From Bradyrhizobium embrapense (GTDB lineage: Bacteria; Pseudomonadota; Alphaproteobacteria; Rhizobiales; Xanthobacteraceae), in the NCBI RefSeq assembly GCF_001189235.2, contig NZ_LFIP02000012.1:62001-126000 (forward strand): a stretch of DNA of 64,000 nt, written 5' to 3'. Each line of letters opens with the position of its first letter. Position 1 is the stretch's first letter. Below are positions 63,379 through 64,000 of the stretch, piece after piece. Under the pieces are notes generated by a model that did no database searches, was not told the origin of the DNA, and saw only the letters and a list, made by a program, of their open reading frames with translations. The translations under genes and the position numbers were made by a program.

Positions 63379-64000
63379 GAGCCCTGTTGTCTCGCCTGCG
63401 GCCGAGTTCGGATGCGCTCGAGCGTGCTGCCGCGATACTGCTGGTCCTGGCCGCGAGCTATCAGTTCGGTCATGCGGCTTCCGTCGGGCGATATCGTGCG
63501 GCGGAGTTCGCGCTGCTGGTCCTCATTGCAGGCATCTATTGGCATCGCTCGATCTTCCGGCGATGCGCCAGCCGCGATGTCACGAAGCTTCTGGCGGGAT
63601 TGGCCGAGGCCATGGCGGCTGCGTTTCGGCCGGACCGCGGCAATGCTGATCCTGAGCCGCATGGCCTGCACGCCGGCGCCATGCAGGCCATGCCGCGGAA
63701 CGTCGTCAAGGTCAGGAGCCTGTTCGTCTCCGACGTCCATCTCGGAACCCGGGGATGCCAGGCCGAGCGGTTGATCGACTTCCTTCGTCATCATGATGCC
63801 GAAACTGTATTTCTGGTCGGCGACATTGTCGACGGTTGGCACCTGCGGTCGAACTGGTATTGGCCCTCAGCGCACAATGCGGTCGTGCGGGAGCTGATCG
63901 AACTCGCGCAACGCGGCTGTCGCCTGATCTACATTCCCGGCAATCATGACGAGTTCCTGCGTGACTATGCCGGCGCGGCTTTCGGTGGCGTCGAGATCGT
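63375..64000 (+). CDS. LpxH-like UDP-diacylglucosamine diphosphatase with membrane N-terminus, partial
   Basis: The ATG at 63375 overlaps the DedA stop; the frame stays open to the window end (208 complete codons). Residues 1-60 contain two hydrophobic segments (about 18-34 and 43-57), then a linker to about 110. The calcineurin-like phosphoesterase begins VRSLFVSDVHLGTRGCQAER with metal ligands D120 and H122, then FLVGDIVDGWHLRSNWYWP (D150), and YIPGNHDEFLRDY (N190-H191). The catalytic part matches LpxH-type proteins, which usually start right at the phosphoesterase domain; the membrane extension is unusual. Confidence 0.85.
   Translation, partial: MRALLSRLRPSSDALERAAAILLVLAASYQFGHAASVGRYRAAEFALLVLIAGIYWHRSIFRRCASRDVTKLLAGLAEAMAAAFRPDRGNADPEPHGLHAGAMQAMPRNVVKVRSLFVSDVHLGTRGCQAERLIDFLRHHDAETVFLVGDIVDGWHLRSNWYWPSAHNAVVRELIELAQRGCRLIYIPGNHDEFLRDYAGAAFGGVEI

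Overview
The window looks like chromosome of a high-GC alphaproteobacterium of the Bradyrhizobium/Rhodopseudomonas group. The grounds are the gene order (mdh-sucC-sucD-sucA-sucB-lpdA; atpHAGDC as a separate F1 operon; rplU-rpmA ... obgE-proB-proA-nadD-rsfS-rlmH-envC-ctpA-rppH), the protein sequences, and short palindromic repeats of the kind scattered through those genomes. Genus is inferred from family knowledge, not from a search.

Layout. 1-12.2 kb: end of zapE, then a co-oriented TCA-cycle block (malate dehydrogenase, succinyl-CoA ligase, 2-oxoglutarate dehydrogenase E1/E2, lipoamide dehydrogenase) with a DUF1579 gene set between sucC and sucD and an SDR gene between sucB and lpdA. 12.2-17.1 kb: repeats, a DUF4337 membrane protein, xerC and priA divergent, and an RlpA-like protein. 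17.7-22.8 kb: the F1 ATP synthase operon, with a palindromic repeat between atpD and atpC. 23.2-35.7 kb: AraC regulator, two tandem RppH-type Nudix genes, and a long minus-strand block for envelope cleavage, ribosome function, NAD and proline synthesis, and ObgE. 35.9-43.0 kb: DMT transporter, GNAT, L27/L21, a GlxA-type regulator divergent from an SDR, a ROK-like protein whose kinase motifs occur in permuted order, and an alpha/beta hydrolase.

43.2-49.2 kb is the accessory region. It begins at the 3' end of tRNA-Ser(CGA), is visibly poorer in G+C than its surroundings, and holds a compact reverse transcriptase (243 aa, YLDD active site) preceded by about 400 bases of hairpin-rich non-coding DNA and a 59-codon hydrophobic ORF that overlaps the RT start. 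Facing it on the other strand are an OLD-family ATPase/TOPRIM nuclease and a DUF4238 protein. No integrase, transposase or CRISPR array is visible. The best reading is a small anti-phage defence island: an RT-based unit of uncertain class beside a two-gene OLD system lacking the usual UvrD-like helicase partner. This is the part of the window most likely to hold something undescribed.

49.3-64 kb returns to backbone: an ABC-F ATPase, a YegD-type Hsp70 homologue, membrane PQQ glucose dehydrogenase, a methyltransferase, an SRPBCC protein, a LysR regulator divergent from an MFS transporter and an aldo/keto reductase, and a two-component system divergent from a likely membrane-lipid operon (PmtA-like methyltransferase, DedA protein, and an LpxH-type phosphatase with an unusual membrane-spanning N-terminus that runs off the window).
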